64,000 nucleotides of DNA from UBA9160 sp035489755 (lineage in GTDB: Bacteria; Myxococcota_A; UBA9160), in contig DATGZK010000082.1 in NCBI GenBank assembly GCA_035489755.1, positions 1-64,000 on the forward strand, read 5' to 3'. Both the position numbers and the translations under genes were made by a program. A model generated the notes under the pieces. The model did no database searches. It was given only the letters and a program-made list of their open reading frames with translations, and was not told the DNA's origin. Shown in pieces: positions 36,923-45,387 of this stretch. Every line of letters begins with the position of its first letter. The first letter of the stretch is position 1.

Positions 36923-36955
36923 GGGGCGGGGCCCAAGCGCGGGCTCCCGCCCCCC
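36923..36955 (+). terminator. Hairpin terminator or attenuator between DUF1329 and YCF48 genes
   Basis: GGGGGCGGGGCCC pairs with GGGC(T)CCCGCCCCC: 13 bp with one bulged T and a 6-nt loop, 20 nt after the stop. CTTCCTTC follows, a partly T-rich tail. It would limit read-through, so the downstream gene may be expressed at a lower level. Confidence 0.65.
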
Positions 36956-36994
36956 TTCCTTCGCTCTGCGGAAGTTCTTCGACAGGAGTTGTTC

Positions 36995-38479
36995 ATGCCC
37001 GCCGCACTCCAACGAATCGTGGGCGCATGCGCCCTCGCCCTTTTCGCCCTCGCCTGCCACGACGTCCGAGTGACGCCCATGGCCAAGCCCGGCGAGATCG
37101 GGATCTATGACGATCTCTTTTCCGTTGCGGTGGTGAACGACCAAATGATCATCGCTGTTGGCTACTACGGCGCGATCTACCGCAGCCGGGATGCGGGCGC
37201 GACCTGGGAAAAGCGGGACAGCGGGACGCTCAAGTCCCTTTACGGCGTCTCGATGGCGGACGAGAAGCGCGGCTGGGCCGTCGGCCAGGGGGGGCTCATC
37301 CTCCGCACGCAGGACGGGGGCGACACGTGGCAGATTCAGCCCAACCTGAAGGAGACCGAAGGGTCGCAGCTCTTTAGCGTCGAAGCCCTCGACGCGAACA
37401 CCGCATGGGCGGTAGGGGAGTGGGGATCCCGGATCTTCACCGATGACGGCGGCAAGACCTGGCAGGACTTTTCCCTCCTCATCACTGAGACCCATCCCCA
37501 GTTCGTGTGGCTGCCGCCCGTCGACCAAGACCGCGTTCGGCACGGAGAAAAGGTCTACGAGGACGTGAGCCTAAACGATGTGAACTGCCTCCCCCCGAAA
37601 AGCACGCACTGCTGGATCGCAGGCGAGTTCGGCTACACGTTCTATTCCGACACGAGCGGCCTTAAATGGGAGCGCGGCGCGATCGTCGGCGACATCAAAC
37701 CCGAGCCCGTCGTGCTCGACTACAACGTGACCCGCCTCAAGCCCGAAGACATCGAAAAGCTGAAGGAATTCGCCAAGCGCATCGAGCCCGAGACGCATCT
37801 TAACGTCGAGATCGAGCCGAGGGCGAACGAGAAGGAACTCACGAACTTCATTAAAGGAACCGATCCCACACCGCTCTTCGAGATTCTGGACGCTCGGCTT
37901 TCCGCGGTACGCAGCGTGATCGAAGACGCAGGGATCCTCTCCGACCGCATCCGGGTTCGAGGCACGCCGCCGTGGGACTACGAGGACTTCCAGAAGGATG
38001 ATCCCGGATTTCTCAAGCGCTACCTCGACGGGCGAAAGGCCGCGCAGCCGGGCGTCGACGTCCGGGTCGCGCAGAACCCGTATTTATTCACCGTGCGCTT
38101 CGAGGACGAGCAGCACGGCGTGGTCTCCGCGCTCGGCGGCCTCATCCTCTCTTCGACCGACGGCGGAAGGACGTGGAGCTATCAGAAAACCGCACGGCGC
38201 CAGGCCCTCTTCTCGGTCGCGGTGGACGGTTCGCGCGCCATCGCTGTCGGGGAGAAGGGCTTTGTCCAGGTCTCGAACGACTTCGGCGCGACCTGGCAGA
38301 CCCCAAAGGAAGGCTTTCCGTCGATCTTCACCTTCATGCGCGACGTCGACTTCTCCCCAAGCGGGAACCTCGGCGTCATCGTTGGGCAGACCGGTCTTGT
38401 CTTAAAGAGTGAAGACAAGGGTGCGACCTGGACGCAGGTCTTGCCGCCGCCCAACAGGGAAGTCTCCGCGTCGATGTAG
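36995..38479 (+). CDS. YCF48-like beta-propeller lipoprotein
   Basis: 494 residues. A short signal peptide ends in lipobox LFALAC (Cys near 21). BNR/YCF48-type blades recur: GAIYRSRDAGATWEKRDSG, GLILRTQDGGDTWQ, GSRIFTDDGGKTWQ, GLILSSTDGGRTW, GFVQVSNDFGATW and GLVLKSEDKGATWTQV. Plant and cyanobacterial YCF48 assist photosystem II assembly, but bacterial homologues often accompany DUF1329 and RND exporter genes. Residues about 235-360 are a charged, non-propeller insertion between blades. The start at ATG 36995 has GGAG 7 nt upstream. Confidence 0.88.
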   Translation: MPAALQRIVGACALALFALACHDVRVTPMAKPGEIGIYDDLFSVAVVNDQMIIAVGYYGAIYRSRDAGATWEKRDSGTLKSLYGVSMADEKRGWAVGQGGLILRTQDGGDTWQIQPNLKETEGSQLFSVEALDANTAWAVGEWGSRIFTDDGGKTWQDFSLLITETHPQFVWLPPVDQDRVRHGEKVYEDVSLNDVNCLPPKSTHCWIAGEFGYTFYSDTSGLKWERGAIVGDIKPEPVVLDYNVTRLKPEDIEKLKEFAKRIEPETHLNVEIEPRANEKELTNFIKGTDPTPLFEILDARLSAVRSVIEDAGILSDRIRVRGTPPWDYEDFQKDDPGFLKRYLDGRKAAQPGVDVRVAQNPYLFTVRFEDEQHGVVSALGGLILSSTDGGRTWSYQKTARRQALFSVAVDGSRAIAVGEKGFVQVSNDFGATWQTPKEGFPSIFTFMRDVDFSPSGNLGVIVGQTGLVLKSEDKGATWTQVLPPPNREVSASM

Positions 38480-38481
38480 GC

Positions 38482-38498
38482 GCGCGCGGCGGGCGCGC
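38482..38498 (+). terminator. Small GC hairpin between convergent genes
   Basis: GCGCGC-GGCGG-GCGCGC lies in the 23-bp gap between the YCF48-like gene (+) and the acyl-CoA synthetase gene (-). It could serve both strands; there is no T-run. Confidence 0.35.
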
Positions 38499-38502
38499 TG
38501 GA

Positions 38503-40140
38503 CTAGCGGCGCTTCTCCTCGGCCTCTCGCAGCTCGACGCGGCGGATCTTTCCGCTCACAGTCTTTGGCAGCGCATCCACGAACTCAATCGCCCGCGGAT
38601 ACTTGTAGGGCGCCGTCACTGCCTTCACGTGCTCCTGAAGACCCCGCATCAGTTCGGCGCTCCTCGCCACCCCGGGGCGAAGCACCACGAACGCCTTCAC
38701 GATCGCGCCGCGCACCGGGTCGGGCGCCGCCACCGCCGCCGCCTCCAAGACGTCCGGGTGCTCCACCAGGGCACTTTCCACCTCGAAGGGGCCGATCCGG
38801 TAGCCAGCGGAAATGATGACGTCGTCCGCACGGCCGACGAACCAGAAAAAGCCGTCGGCATCGCGATAGGCCCGATCGCCGGTCACGTACCACTCGCCGC
38901 GCCGGCAGGCGGCGCTCGCGCGCTCGTCCTTCCAATAGCCGCGAAAAAGGCTCGGCGGATCCCCCGCGAGGGCGACATCGCCCACCTCGCCGGGCGGGAG
39001 AGGGTGACCCTCTTCCCCAATCACATCGACGCGGTGGCCGGGCATCGGCAGCCCCATCGATCCTGGCCGCACCGGCATCCCGGGGAAGTTTCCGATCAGC
39101 AAGATCGTCTCGGTCTGCCCGAAGCCGTCGCGGATCGTGGTTCCCGTGGCTTCGTGCCAGGCGCGGATGACCTCGGGGTTGAGAGGCTCACCGGCCGACA
39201 CGACTTCGCGTAGTCGTTCGAAGCGGAAGGCGCGAAGGTCCTCCTTCACGAGCAGGCGAAACTCGGTGGGCGGAGCGCAGAACACCTGCGGGCCGATGCT
39301 CTCGAGGAGCCGAAGCTCGGTCTGCGGCTCAAAACGCCCGTGGTAGAGGAAAACCTCCGCGCCGACGCTCCAGGGCCCGAAGAGCACGCTGTAGGCTGCC
39401 TTCGCCCAGCCGGTGTCGCTCGTCGTCCAGAGGCGATCCCCCCCGCGCAGGCCCAGCCAGTGGAGTGCGGTGTAGCGCTGCGCGTAGGTGTAGGCATGGG
39501 CGTGAAGAACGGCCTTCGGCGGGCCCGTTGTGCCCGAGGTGTAGTAGACAAGGGCGGGATCGGAAGCGCGGGTCGGCGAGGCGGGAGGGTCGGTCACAGG
39601 CTGCGCGGCGAGCTCAGCGCCGAGATCTTGCCAGGCGCTGGGTGTCTTGCGCGCGCCCTCCTCAGGCAGTGCCAAAAAGTGGCGGACGCTCGTGAGCTCG
39701 CTGCGAACCGCGTCCACCACACGCGCCTGCTCGGCGGTGGTGACGATGGCGACCGCCCCACTGTGGCCGACCCGGTACACGATGTCCTTCGGCCGCAGGG
39801 TGGTTGAGCTCGGGATGACGAGCGCTCCAGCCTTGAGCGCACCCACCAGAACGAGCTGCCATTCCGGGATGCGGGGAAGCATCACGAGCACCGGCTCGCC
39901 CGCCCGGACGCCAAGGCTCGCGAGGAGGTGCGCCGCGCGATTCGACCCCGCCCGCACGTCGCCAAATCCAAGCCGCCGCTCCCTGCCTTCGGCGTCGCGC
40001 CAGAGCAGGGCAGGGCGCGCCGGATCCGCCGCAAAGCGGTCGACGACATCCCGGCCGAAGTTGAATGGGTCGGGCACGGACCAGCGGAAGGCGTCCCGCT
40101 CGCGACGCCAGCGGTCCAGGGCCTCGGAGAACTCGCTCAT
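38503..40140 (-). CDS. AMP-forming acyl-CoA synthetase, medium-chain (MACS)-like
   Basis: 545 residues. It adenylates a carboxylic acid and transfers it to CoA. The P-loop is YYTSGTTGPPKAVLHAH; FGQTET carries the adenylate-binding Thr-Glu; YVTGDRAYRDADGFFWFVGRADDVI and the catalytic Lys in PKTVSGKIRR near the C-terminus are present. TTSDTGWAKAAYSVLFGPW and the YKYPR segment are characteristic of medium-chain/benzoate-type synthetases rather than acetyl-CoA synthetase. The substrate is not determined. It is transcribed alone and diverges from the GGDEF gene. Confidence 0.92.
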   Translation of the reverse strand: MSEFSEALDRWRRERDAFRWSVPDPFNFGRDVVDRFAADPARPALLWRDAEGRERRLGFGDVRAGSNRAAHLLASLGVRAGEPVLVMLPRIPEWQLVLVGALKAGALVIPSSTTLRPKDIVYRVGHSGAVAIVTTAEQARVVDAVRSELTSVRHFLALPEEGARKTPSAWQDLGAELAAQPVTDPPASPTRASDPALVYYTSGTTGPPKAVLHAHAYTYAQRYTALHWLGLRGGDRLWTTSDTGWAKAAYSVLFGPWSVGAEVFLYHGRFEPQTELRLLESIGPQVFCAPPTEFRLLVKEDLRAFRFERLREVVSAGEPLNPEVIRAWHEATGTTIRDGFGQTETILLIGNFPGMPVRPGSMGLPMPGHRVDVIGEEGHPLPPGEVGDVALAGDPPSLFRGYWKDERASAACRRGEWYVTGDRAYRDADGFFWFVGRADDVIISAGYRIGPFEVESALVEHPDVLEAAAVAAPDPVRGAIVKAFVVLRPGVARSAELMRGLQEHVKAVTAPYKYPRAIEFVDALPKTVSGKIRRVELREAEEKRR

Positions 40141-40228
40141 GGGCGCCCCTCCACAGCTATCCTAGCGGGGCAGACGGCCGCCCCCTCAAGCCGGAACGTC
40201 GGAGCGCCGATAGCGATTGAGATGGGGT

Positions 40229-40247
40229 CTGCCTGCCCCGCAGGCAG
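40229..40247 (+). other. Stem-loop in the leader of the GGDEF gene
   Basis: CTGCCTGC-CCC-GCAGGCAG, a perfect 8-bp stem, 30 nt before the ATG in the 137-nt divergent intergenic region. It could be an operator palindrome or an mRNA leader hairpin. Confidence 0.35.
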
Positions 40248-40277
40248 GAAATCGGCCACGCTGCGACGGGGACCGCC

Positions 40278-41675
40278 ATGACCGACCAGCCGACCAAGCC
40301 CGCGCGAGTCGTCGCCGTCGACGACAGCCGGCTCGAGCGGGAGCTCGTGCAGGACGCCTTGGCCTCGTTTGCGGCGGTTGAGACCTGCGCCTCTGCCGAG
40401 GATGCGCTCGAGGCGCTGCGCCGCGAGCCCGCAGACCTTGTGATTTCCGACCTCAACATGCCCGGGCTCTCGGGCATCGAGCTTTTGACCCGCGTGCGAC
40501 GCGAGTACCCCGGCCTCGACTTTGTGGTGCTCACCGGCAGCGCGACCGTCGAGAGTGCGATCGAAGCCCTCCGCATGGGTGCGAACGACTTCCTGCGCAA
40601 GCCGGTCCAGAGGGAGGAGCTCGCACTTGTCGTGGAGCGCACCCTCGCCAAGCGGCGCCTCTTGGCTGAAAACGCCCGCATGCGCGACGAGCTCGCCACG
40701 GTCGAAGCCTGTCGCGCGCTCACGCCTTGCCTTGAGGCCGGCGAGGTCTACGCGGTCGGCCTCGACCTCTTGCTGCGAACGCTCTCGCGCTGGCGCGGCT
40801 TCGCGCTCTTCCACCGGGCCTCGATGTCGGTGTCCGATGCCGCCGCCTTCCGCGGCTTCTCCGAGACGGAAGCGAGCCGGATGCGCCAGACGCTCGTGCA
40901 CGAAAAGCCCGTGAACCTCGAAGGGGTGAATCAGATCGAGATCTTGACCCGAGGCCCCGCGCACGATGCCCTCGCGGAAGTGGGCGTCGGGGCGCAGCGC
41001 GTCCTCGCCGTTCCGATTCGCGGGCGCGAGATCGAGGCGGGCGTTCTGTGGGTGCTGGAGGATGATCGCCCCTTCGACGAGAGCGAGATCTCGCGGGCGC
41101 GCATCGTGGCCGGCCACGCCGAGCTCGCGCTGCACAATGCGGAGAGATACAACCGCGCGAAGGAGCGCGCGTTCATCGACGACGTGACCGAGGTCTACAA
41201 CGCACGCTACTTGCTGGCGGCGATGGACCACGAAATCCGCCGTGCCGAGCGCTACCACAGCGAGCTCTCGGTCCTGTTTCTCGACCTCGATCGCTTTAAG
41301 CTTGTGAACGATCGCCACGGCCATTTGATCGGCTCGCGCGCGTTGCGCCAGCTCTCCCAGGTCCTCGCCCAATGCGTCCGCCAGGTGGACACACTGGCAC
41401 GTTATGGCGGCGATGAGTTCACGATCGTGCTTGTGGATACCGGCCTTGAGACCGCGCTGCGCATCGCGGAGCGCATCCGGCGCACGGTGGAGGAGACCTT
41501 GTTCGACGGCGGTCGGGGCGGCTCTTTGCGGCTCACCGTGAGCCTCGGGGTCTCGACCTACCCGGAGCATGGAACGACACGCGAGCAGCTGCTCGACCTC
41601 GCCGACAAGGCCATGTACCGCGCGAAATCCCTCGGCCGAAACCGCCTGTGCAGCGCGTCGGAGCTCTCCGCCTAA
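40278..41675 (+). CDS. Response regulator diguanylate cyclase (REC-GAF-like-GGDEF)
   Basis: 465 residues. The receiver (1-125) has VVAVDDSRLE, phospho-Asp in VISDLNMPGLSG (about residue 58) and Lys in DFLRKPV. A GAF-like middle domain (about 145-290) follows. The GGDEF domain has the active motif YGGDEF (about residue 378), and an intact inhibitory I-site RQVD exactly five residues before GGDEF. It should therefore make c-di-GMP with product feedback. c-di-GMP commonly drives exopolysaccharide synthesis, so a link with the locus at the left end is possible but not shown. Confidence 0.94.
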   Translation: MTDQPTKPARVVAVDDSRLERELVQDALASFAAVETCASAEDALEALRREPADLVISDLNMPGLSGIELLTRVRREYPGLDFVVLTGSATVESAIEALRMGANDFLRKPVQREELALVVERTLAKRRLLAENARMRDELATVEACRALTPCLEAGEVYAVGLDLLLRTLSRWRGFALFHRASMSVSDAAAFRGFSETEASRMRQTLVHEKPVNLEGVNQIEILTRGPAHDALAEVGVGAQRVLAVPIRGREIEAGVLWVLEDDRPFDESEISRARIVAGHAELALHNAERYNRAKERAFIDDVTEVYNARYLLAAMDHEIRRAERYHSELSVLFLDLDRFKLVNDRHGHLIGSRALRQLSQVLAQCVRQVDTLARYGGDEFTIVLVDTGLETALRIAERIRRTVEETLFDGGRGGSLRLTVSLGVSTYPEHGTTREQLLDLADKAMYRAKSLGRNRLCSASELSA

Positions 41676-41708
41676 GGCCCGAGGAGCCCCTGCGACGCCT
41701 TGCGCTGT

Positions 41709-41738
41709 TTGACACCCCGGCGCGGCGTCTGCTAAGCA
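41709..41738 (+). promoter_or_regulatory. Possible sigma-70 promoter for the aspS operon
   Basis: A perfect -35 TTGACA (41709-41714) is followed after 18 nt by TAAGCA with an upstream TG (extended -10). The -10 match is poor. It is the only gap before a run of eight closely spaced genes. Confidence 0.35.
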
Positions 41739-41765
41739 CGTGCTCGGTTTTGTTGAGGTTTTCCC

Positions 41766-43607
41766 TTGTCGGAAGGACCTGAGAGTGCGCGCGGGCCGGA
41801 GGGAGCGCCGGGCCTCGAGGGCCTGGGCTCGCTCCGACGTACCCACAGCTGCGGTGGCGTGGGTCCGGCTCTTGTGGGGAGCGAGGTCGTGGTTGCGGGT
41901 TGGGTGCACCGCCGCCGTGATCACGGCGGGGTGATCTTCGTCGACCTGCGCGACCGCGAAGGCCTGGTCCAAGTCGTCTTCAAGCCCGAGGTGGCGCGCG
42001 CGGCCCACGAACGGGTCGGCCACGTGCGTTCGGAGTGGGTGATGCTCGTGCGCGGCGTGGTCGAGCACCGCTCTCCCGAAACTGTGAACCCGAAGCTCGC
42101 GACCGGCGAGATCGAGATTACCGCGCACGAGCTCCGCATCTTGAACTCCGCGACACCGCCGCCCTTTGCGATTGAGGAAGATTCTGGAGCGGAAGAGATG
42201 GTGCGGCTGCGCCACCGCATCCACGACCTGCGCCGTCCGCCTCTCCAGCGCGCGCTCCGCGTGCGGCACCTGGTCTATCAATCGGCACGCCGCACCCTCA
42301 CGGAGCTCGGGTTTTTCGAGATCGAAACGCCGATTCTCGCCAGGAGTACGCCCGAAGGCGCCCGAGACTTTCTCGTGCCGAGTCGCCTCCAGCCGGGCTC
42401 CTTCTATGCGCTACCCCAGTCGCCGCAGATCCTAAAGCAGCTGCTCATGATCTCCGGCTTCGACCGCTACTTCCAGATCGCGCGCTGCTTCCGGGATGAG
42501 GATCTGCGTGCCGACCGCCAGCTTGAGTTCACGCAGATCGACCTCGAGATGTCCTTCGTGGGTATGGAGGATGTCCTTCCCGTGCTCGAGCAGCTGGTCG
42601 TACGCATCTGGCGCGAAGCGGGCGGCATCGAGCTCCCGCATCCCTTCCCGCGCATGTCCTACGAGGAAGCGATGCGACGCTACGGCGTCGACAAGCCGGA
42701 CACGCGGGTCCTGCTCGAGCTCGTGGACCTAACGCAGATCTTTCGCGAGACGGAGCTTCGCGCGTTTCGCGCGACCGTCGAGCAGCGTGGCATCGTGAAG
42801 TGCCTCCCCATCCACGACGCGAGCGCCCTTTCGCGCGGGGAGATCGACCGGCTCGAAGCCTTTGTGAAAAAGGAGCTCGGCGGCAAAGGACTCGCGTGGG
42901 TGCGCATTGGCCAAGACGGGGCGTGGCAGTCGCCCATTGCGAAGTTTCTCTCCGAGCGCGAGCGCGCCGAGATCGTGCGGTCCACCGAGGCGAGGCCGGC
43001 CAGCGTCCTTTTCTTTGCCGCCGATGAGCCCGCGAAAGCGAACGCAATCCTCGGGCGTTTGCGCCTGGACCTCGGCCGACAGCTCGGCCGCGTCGACGGG
43101 CGCGCCTGGGCGCCCGTGCTCGTCCTCAACTTCCCCGTCTTCGAACGGGAGGAAGAGGGCAAGCTCACCTACATGCACATGCCCTTCGTGGCTCCGGTGG
43201 AGGAGGATCTCCCCTTTCTCGAAACCGATCCCGAGCGCGTACGGGGAACCCACTATGACGTTGTCCTAAACGGTCTGGAGCTCGGGTCGGGGAGTCTTCG
43301 CAACCACCGCTCGGACGTGCAGCGCCGGATCTTTGAGATCCTCGGCTACTCGAAATCCGAGGCCGAAGAGCGCTTCGGCTTCATGCTGAACGCACTCGAT
43401 GCGGGCGCGCCGCCCCATGGCGGCTTCGCCTTCGGCGTGGATCGCCTCGTGATGCTGCTCGCCGGTGCGGACAGCCTGCGCGACGTGATCGCGTTTCCAA
43501 AAACGCAGCGCGGCCAAGACCTGCTGATGGATTCCCCCTCCTTCGTGAGCCCAGCGCAGCTGGACGAGCTCTCCTTGCGCATCGTGCCCCGGGAAGGTGA
43601 AGGCTGA
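41766..43607 (+). CDS. aspS: Aspartyl-tRNA synthetase
   Basis: 613 residues, bacterial type. It starts at TTG 41766 with TTGAGG 7 nt upstream. The N-terminal anticodon-binding OB domain (VVVAGWVHRRRDHGGVIFVD) is followed by class II motif 1 region, motif 2 (RCFRDEDLRADRQLEFTQID), the bacterial GAD insertion (about 300-440), and motif 3 GGFAFGVDRLVMLLAG. Whether it is discriminating or also charges tRNA-Asn cannot be decided here; no gatCAB is in view. Its end overlaps or abuts glpA, so it probably heads the operon through sucD. Confidence 0.97.
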   Translation: MSEGPESARGPEGAPGLEGLGSLRRTHSCGGVGPALVGSEVVVAGWVHRRRDHGGVIFVDLRDREGLVQVVFKPEVARAAHERVGHVRSEWVMLVRGVVEHRSPETVNPKLATGEIEITAHELRILNSATPPPFAIEEDSGAEEMVRLRHRIHDLRRPPLQRALRVRHLVYQSARRTLTELGFFEIETPILARSTPEGARDFLVPSRLQPGSFYALPQSPQILKQLLMISGFDRYFQIARCFRDEDLRADRQLEFTQIDLEMSFVGMEDVLPVLEQLVVRIWREAGGIELPHPFPRMSYEEAMRRYGVDKPDTRVLLELVDLTQIFRETELRAFRATVEQRGIVKCLPIHDASALSRGEIDRLEAFVKKELGGKGLAWVRIGQDGAWQSPIAKFLSERERAEIVRSTEARPASVLFFAADEPAKANAILGRLRLDLGRQLGRVDGRAWAPVLVLNFPVFEREEEGKLTYMHMPFVAPVEEDLPFLETDPERVRGTHYDVVLNGLELGSGSLRNHRSDVQRRIFEILGYSKSEAEERFGFMLNALDAGAPPHGGFAFGVDRLVMLLAGADSLRDVIAFPKTQRGQDLLMDSPSFVSPAQLDELSLRIVPREGEG

Positions 43608-43674
43608 TGCGGCGTGCGAGAACACGCGTCGCTCCGAGCCGATCTGCGCGGGAGGAGGGCGGCGCGACACCACG

Positions 43675-45387
43675 GTGATACGCACCCTCACCACACAGGT
43701 CCTCGTCGTCGGAGGCGGCATCAACGGCGCGGGGATCGCGCGTGACCTCACCTTGCGCGGCGTGCGCGTCGCGCTCGTCGAGAAAGGCGAACTTGGGGGG
43801 GGCACGTCCTGGGCCTCCTCCGGCATGATCCACGGGGGCCTTCGCTACCTGCAGAAGGACCCCGAGGTGACGCTCCACTCGTGCGTCGATTCGGGGAACA
43901 TCCAGCGCATTGCTCCGCACCTCATCTTCCGGATCCCCTTTCTCATGCCGGTTTTCCGGGACGATGCGATCGGCGCCGAGCTCGTCGAGATCGGCCTTGA
44001 GATGTACGACCGCTTTCAGTCGTTTAAGCGCGGAAAGCCCCACACGCGCCTCTCCCGTGAGCAGGCGCTGCGCCTTGAGCCAGCGCTCTCGCCGCAGATC
44101 GAGTGCGCATTCACCCTGGACGAATGGGGTGTCGACGCAGCGCGCCTTTGCGCGGCGAATGCCCTCGACGCGGCGGACCGCGGGGCGCTGGTGCGCACCC
44201 ACACCGAGGTGATTGGTCTCTTGCGGGAGGCGGGGCGGGTCACCGGGGCGCGGGTGCGCGATGGCCTCTCGGGCGAGGAGTGGGAGATCGAGGCCGAGCT
44301 CGTGATGAACGCGGCGGGCCCCTGGCTCCCGAGGGTCGCGCGCCTGGCGGGGCTCGAGGTGAAGCTGCGGCCGGGCAAAGGTGTTCACCTCGTCTTCGAG
44401 CGCCGCGTCTCGGATCTTGCCATCTACGCGACGGGGATCGACGGCCGCGACATGTTCACGTTTCCGCACGAGCAAAACAGCATGGCCGGCACGACCGACG
44501 ACGACTTCTACGGCGATCTGGACCGGATGGAGACCACCGAGGACGAGGTGGCGTACGTGCTGCAGGCCATGGAGCGCTCGATCCCAGGCATCCGCCATCA
44601 CCGCGTCTGCCACGTGACTGCGGGCGTTCGTCCCACGCTCTTTGGCTTCGGCAAATACGAAGACGAGCTCTCCCGGGACTATCAGGTGATCGACCACGGC
44701 GAGCGCGATGGCGTGCCCGGTCTTTTCACCATCGCCGGCGGGAAGCTCGCGGCCTACCGCCTTATGGCGGAAGACGCCACCGACCGGCTGTGCGCAAAGC
44801 TCGGAGTGCGCGAGTCCTGTCGTACGGCGACAACAGCCCTGCCCGGCGGTGAGGCGCCGCTCGACGTGGCCGCGCTCTCGCGCCGATTTCGCGTAGCCTG
44901 GCCTACCGCTGTGCGGCTTTTCTTTCGCCACGGTGCTCACGCGCCAAGGGTGCTCGAGCAAAGTGCGCCGACATTCGGTGCCGAGCTCGCAACGCCGACG
45001 CCGAGCATCGTGTGCGCGTGCGAGCCGGTGACGGATGCCGAGCTCGTGCACGCCGCACTGCGCGAGGGCTTGCGGACCCTGACCGACTGTTCGCTGCGCG
45101 TTCGTCTTGGAGTCGGAGCGTGCCAGGGGGCCTCGTGCGCCGCCGCGGCCGCGAGCGTGCTCGCCGAGGCGCTCGGCTGGAGCGCGGAGAGAGCGGCGTA
45201 TGAGCTCGCGACCTTCTTGGGCGAGCGCTGGCGTGTTGCGACGCCGGTGCTGGCCGGCGCACAGATTGCCGCACTCGAGCTGCACCGCGCGGCGGATGTC
45301 GGCGCCCGGGGATTTACGCGCGCCGACCGCGCGGGTCACGGCGGGGAGGACTCGCCGCGGCACGGCGCCACGTGGGAGGGGGCGTGA
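43675..45387 (+). CDS. glpA: Anaerobic-type glycerol-3-phosphate dehydrogenase, FAD subunit A
   Basis: 570 residues from GTG 43675; GGAGGAGG lies 16 nt upstream, rather far, and a GTG at 43597 inside aspS would add 26 unconserved residues. It oxidises sn-glycerol-3-phosphate to DHAP. The FAD motif VLVVGGGINGAGIARDLTLR, GGTSWASSGMIHGGLRYLQ, and MNAAGPW are typical. After the catalytic part a BFD-like [2Fe-2S] domain carries VCACEP and GACQGASC, the four-cysteine pattern that separates GlpA from aerobic GlpD. GlpB and a GlpC-like protein follow. Confidence 0.93.
   Translation: MIRTLTTQVLVVGGGINGAGIARDLTLRGVRVALVEKGELGGGTSWASSGMIHGGLRYLQKDPEVTLHSCVDSGNIQRIAPHLIFRIPFLMPVFRDDAIGAELVEIGLEMYDRFQSFKRGKPHTRLSREQALRLEPALSPQIECAFTLDEWGVDAARLCAANALDAADRGALVRTHTEVIGLLREAGRVTGARVRDGLSGEEWEIEAELVMNAAGPWLPRVARLAGLEVKLRPGKGVHLVFERRVSDLAIYATGIDGRDMFTFPHEQNSMAGTTDDDFYGDLDRMETTEDEVAYVLQAMERSIPGIRHHRVCHVTAGVRPTLFGFGKYEDELSRDYQVIDHGERDGVPGLFTIAGGKLAAYRLMAEDATDRLCAKLGVRESCRTATTALPGGEAPLDVAALSRRFRVAWPTAVRLFFRHGAHAPRVLEQSAPTFGAELATPTPSIVCACEPVTDAELVHAALREGLRTLTDCSLRVRLGVGACQGASCAAAAASVLAEALGWSAERAAYELATFLGERWRVATPVLAGAQIAALELHRAADVGARGFTRADRAGHGGEDSPRHGATWEGA

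Noticed and set aside
40137..42281. Minus-strand open frame of 714 codons over the GGDEF and aspS genes
   Set aside because: No recognisable domain, and both sense genes are complete.
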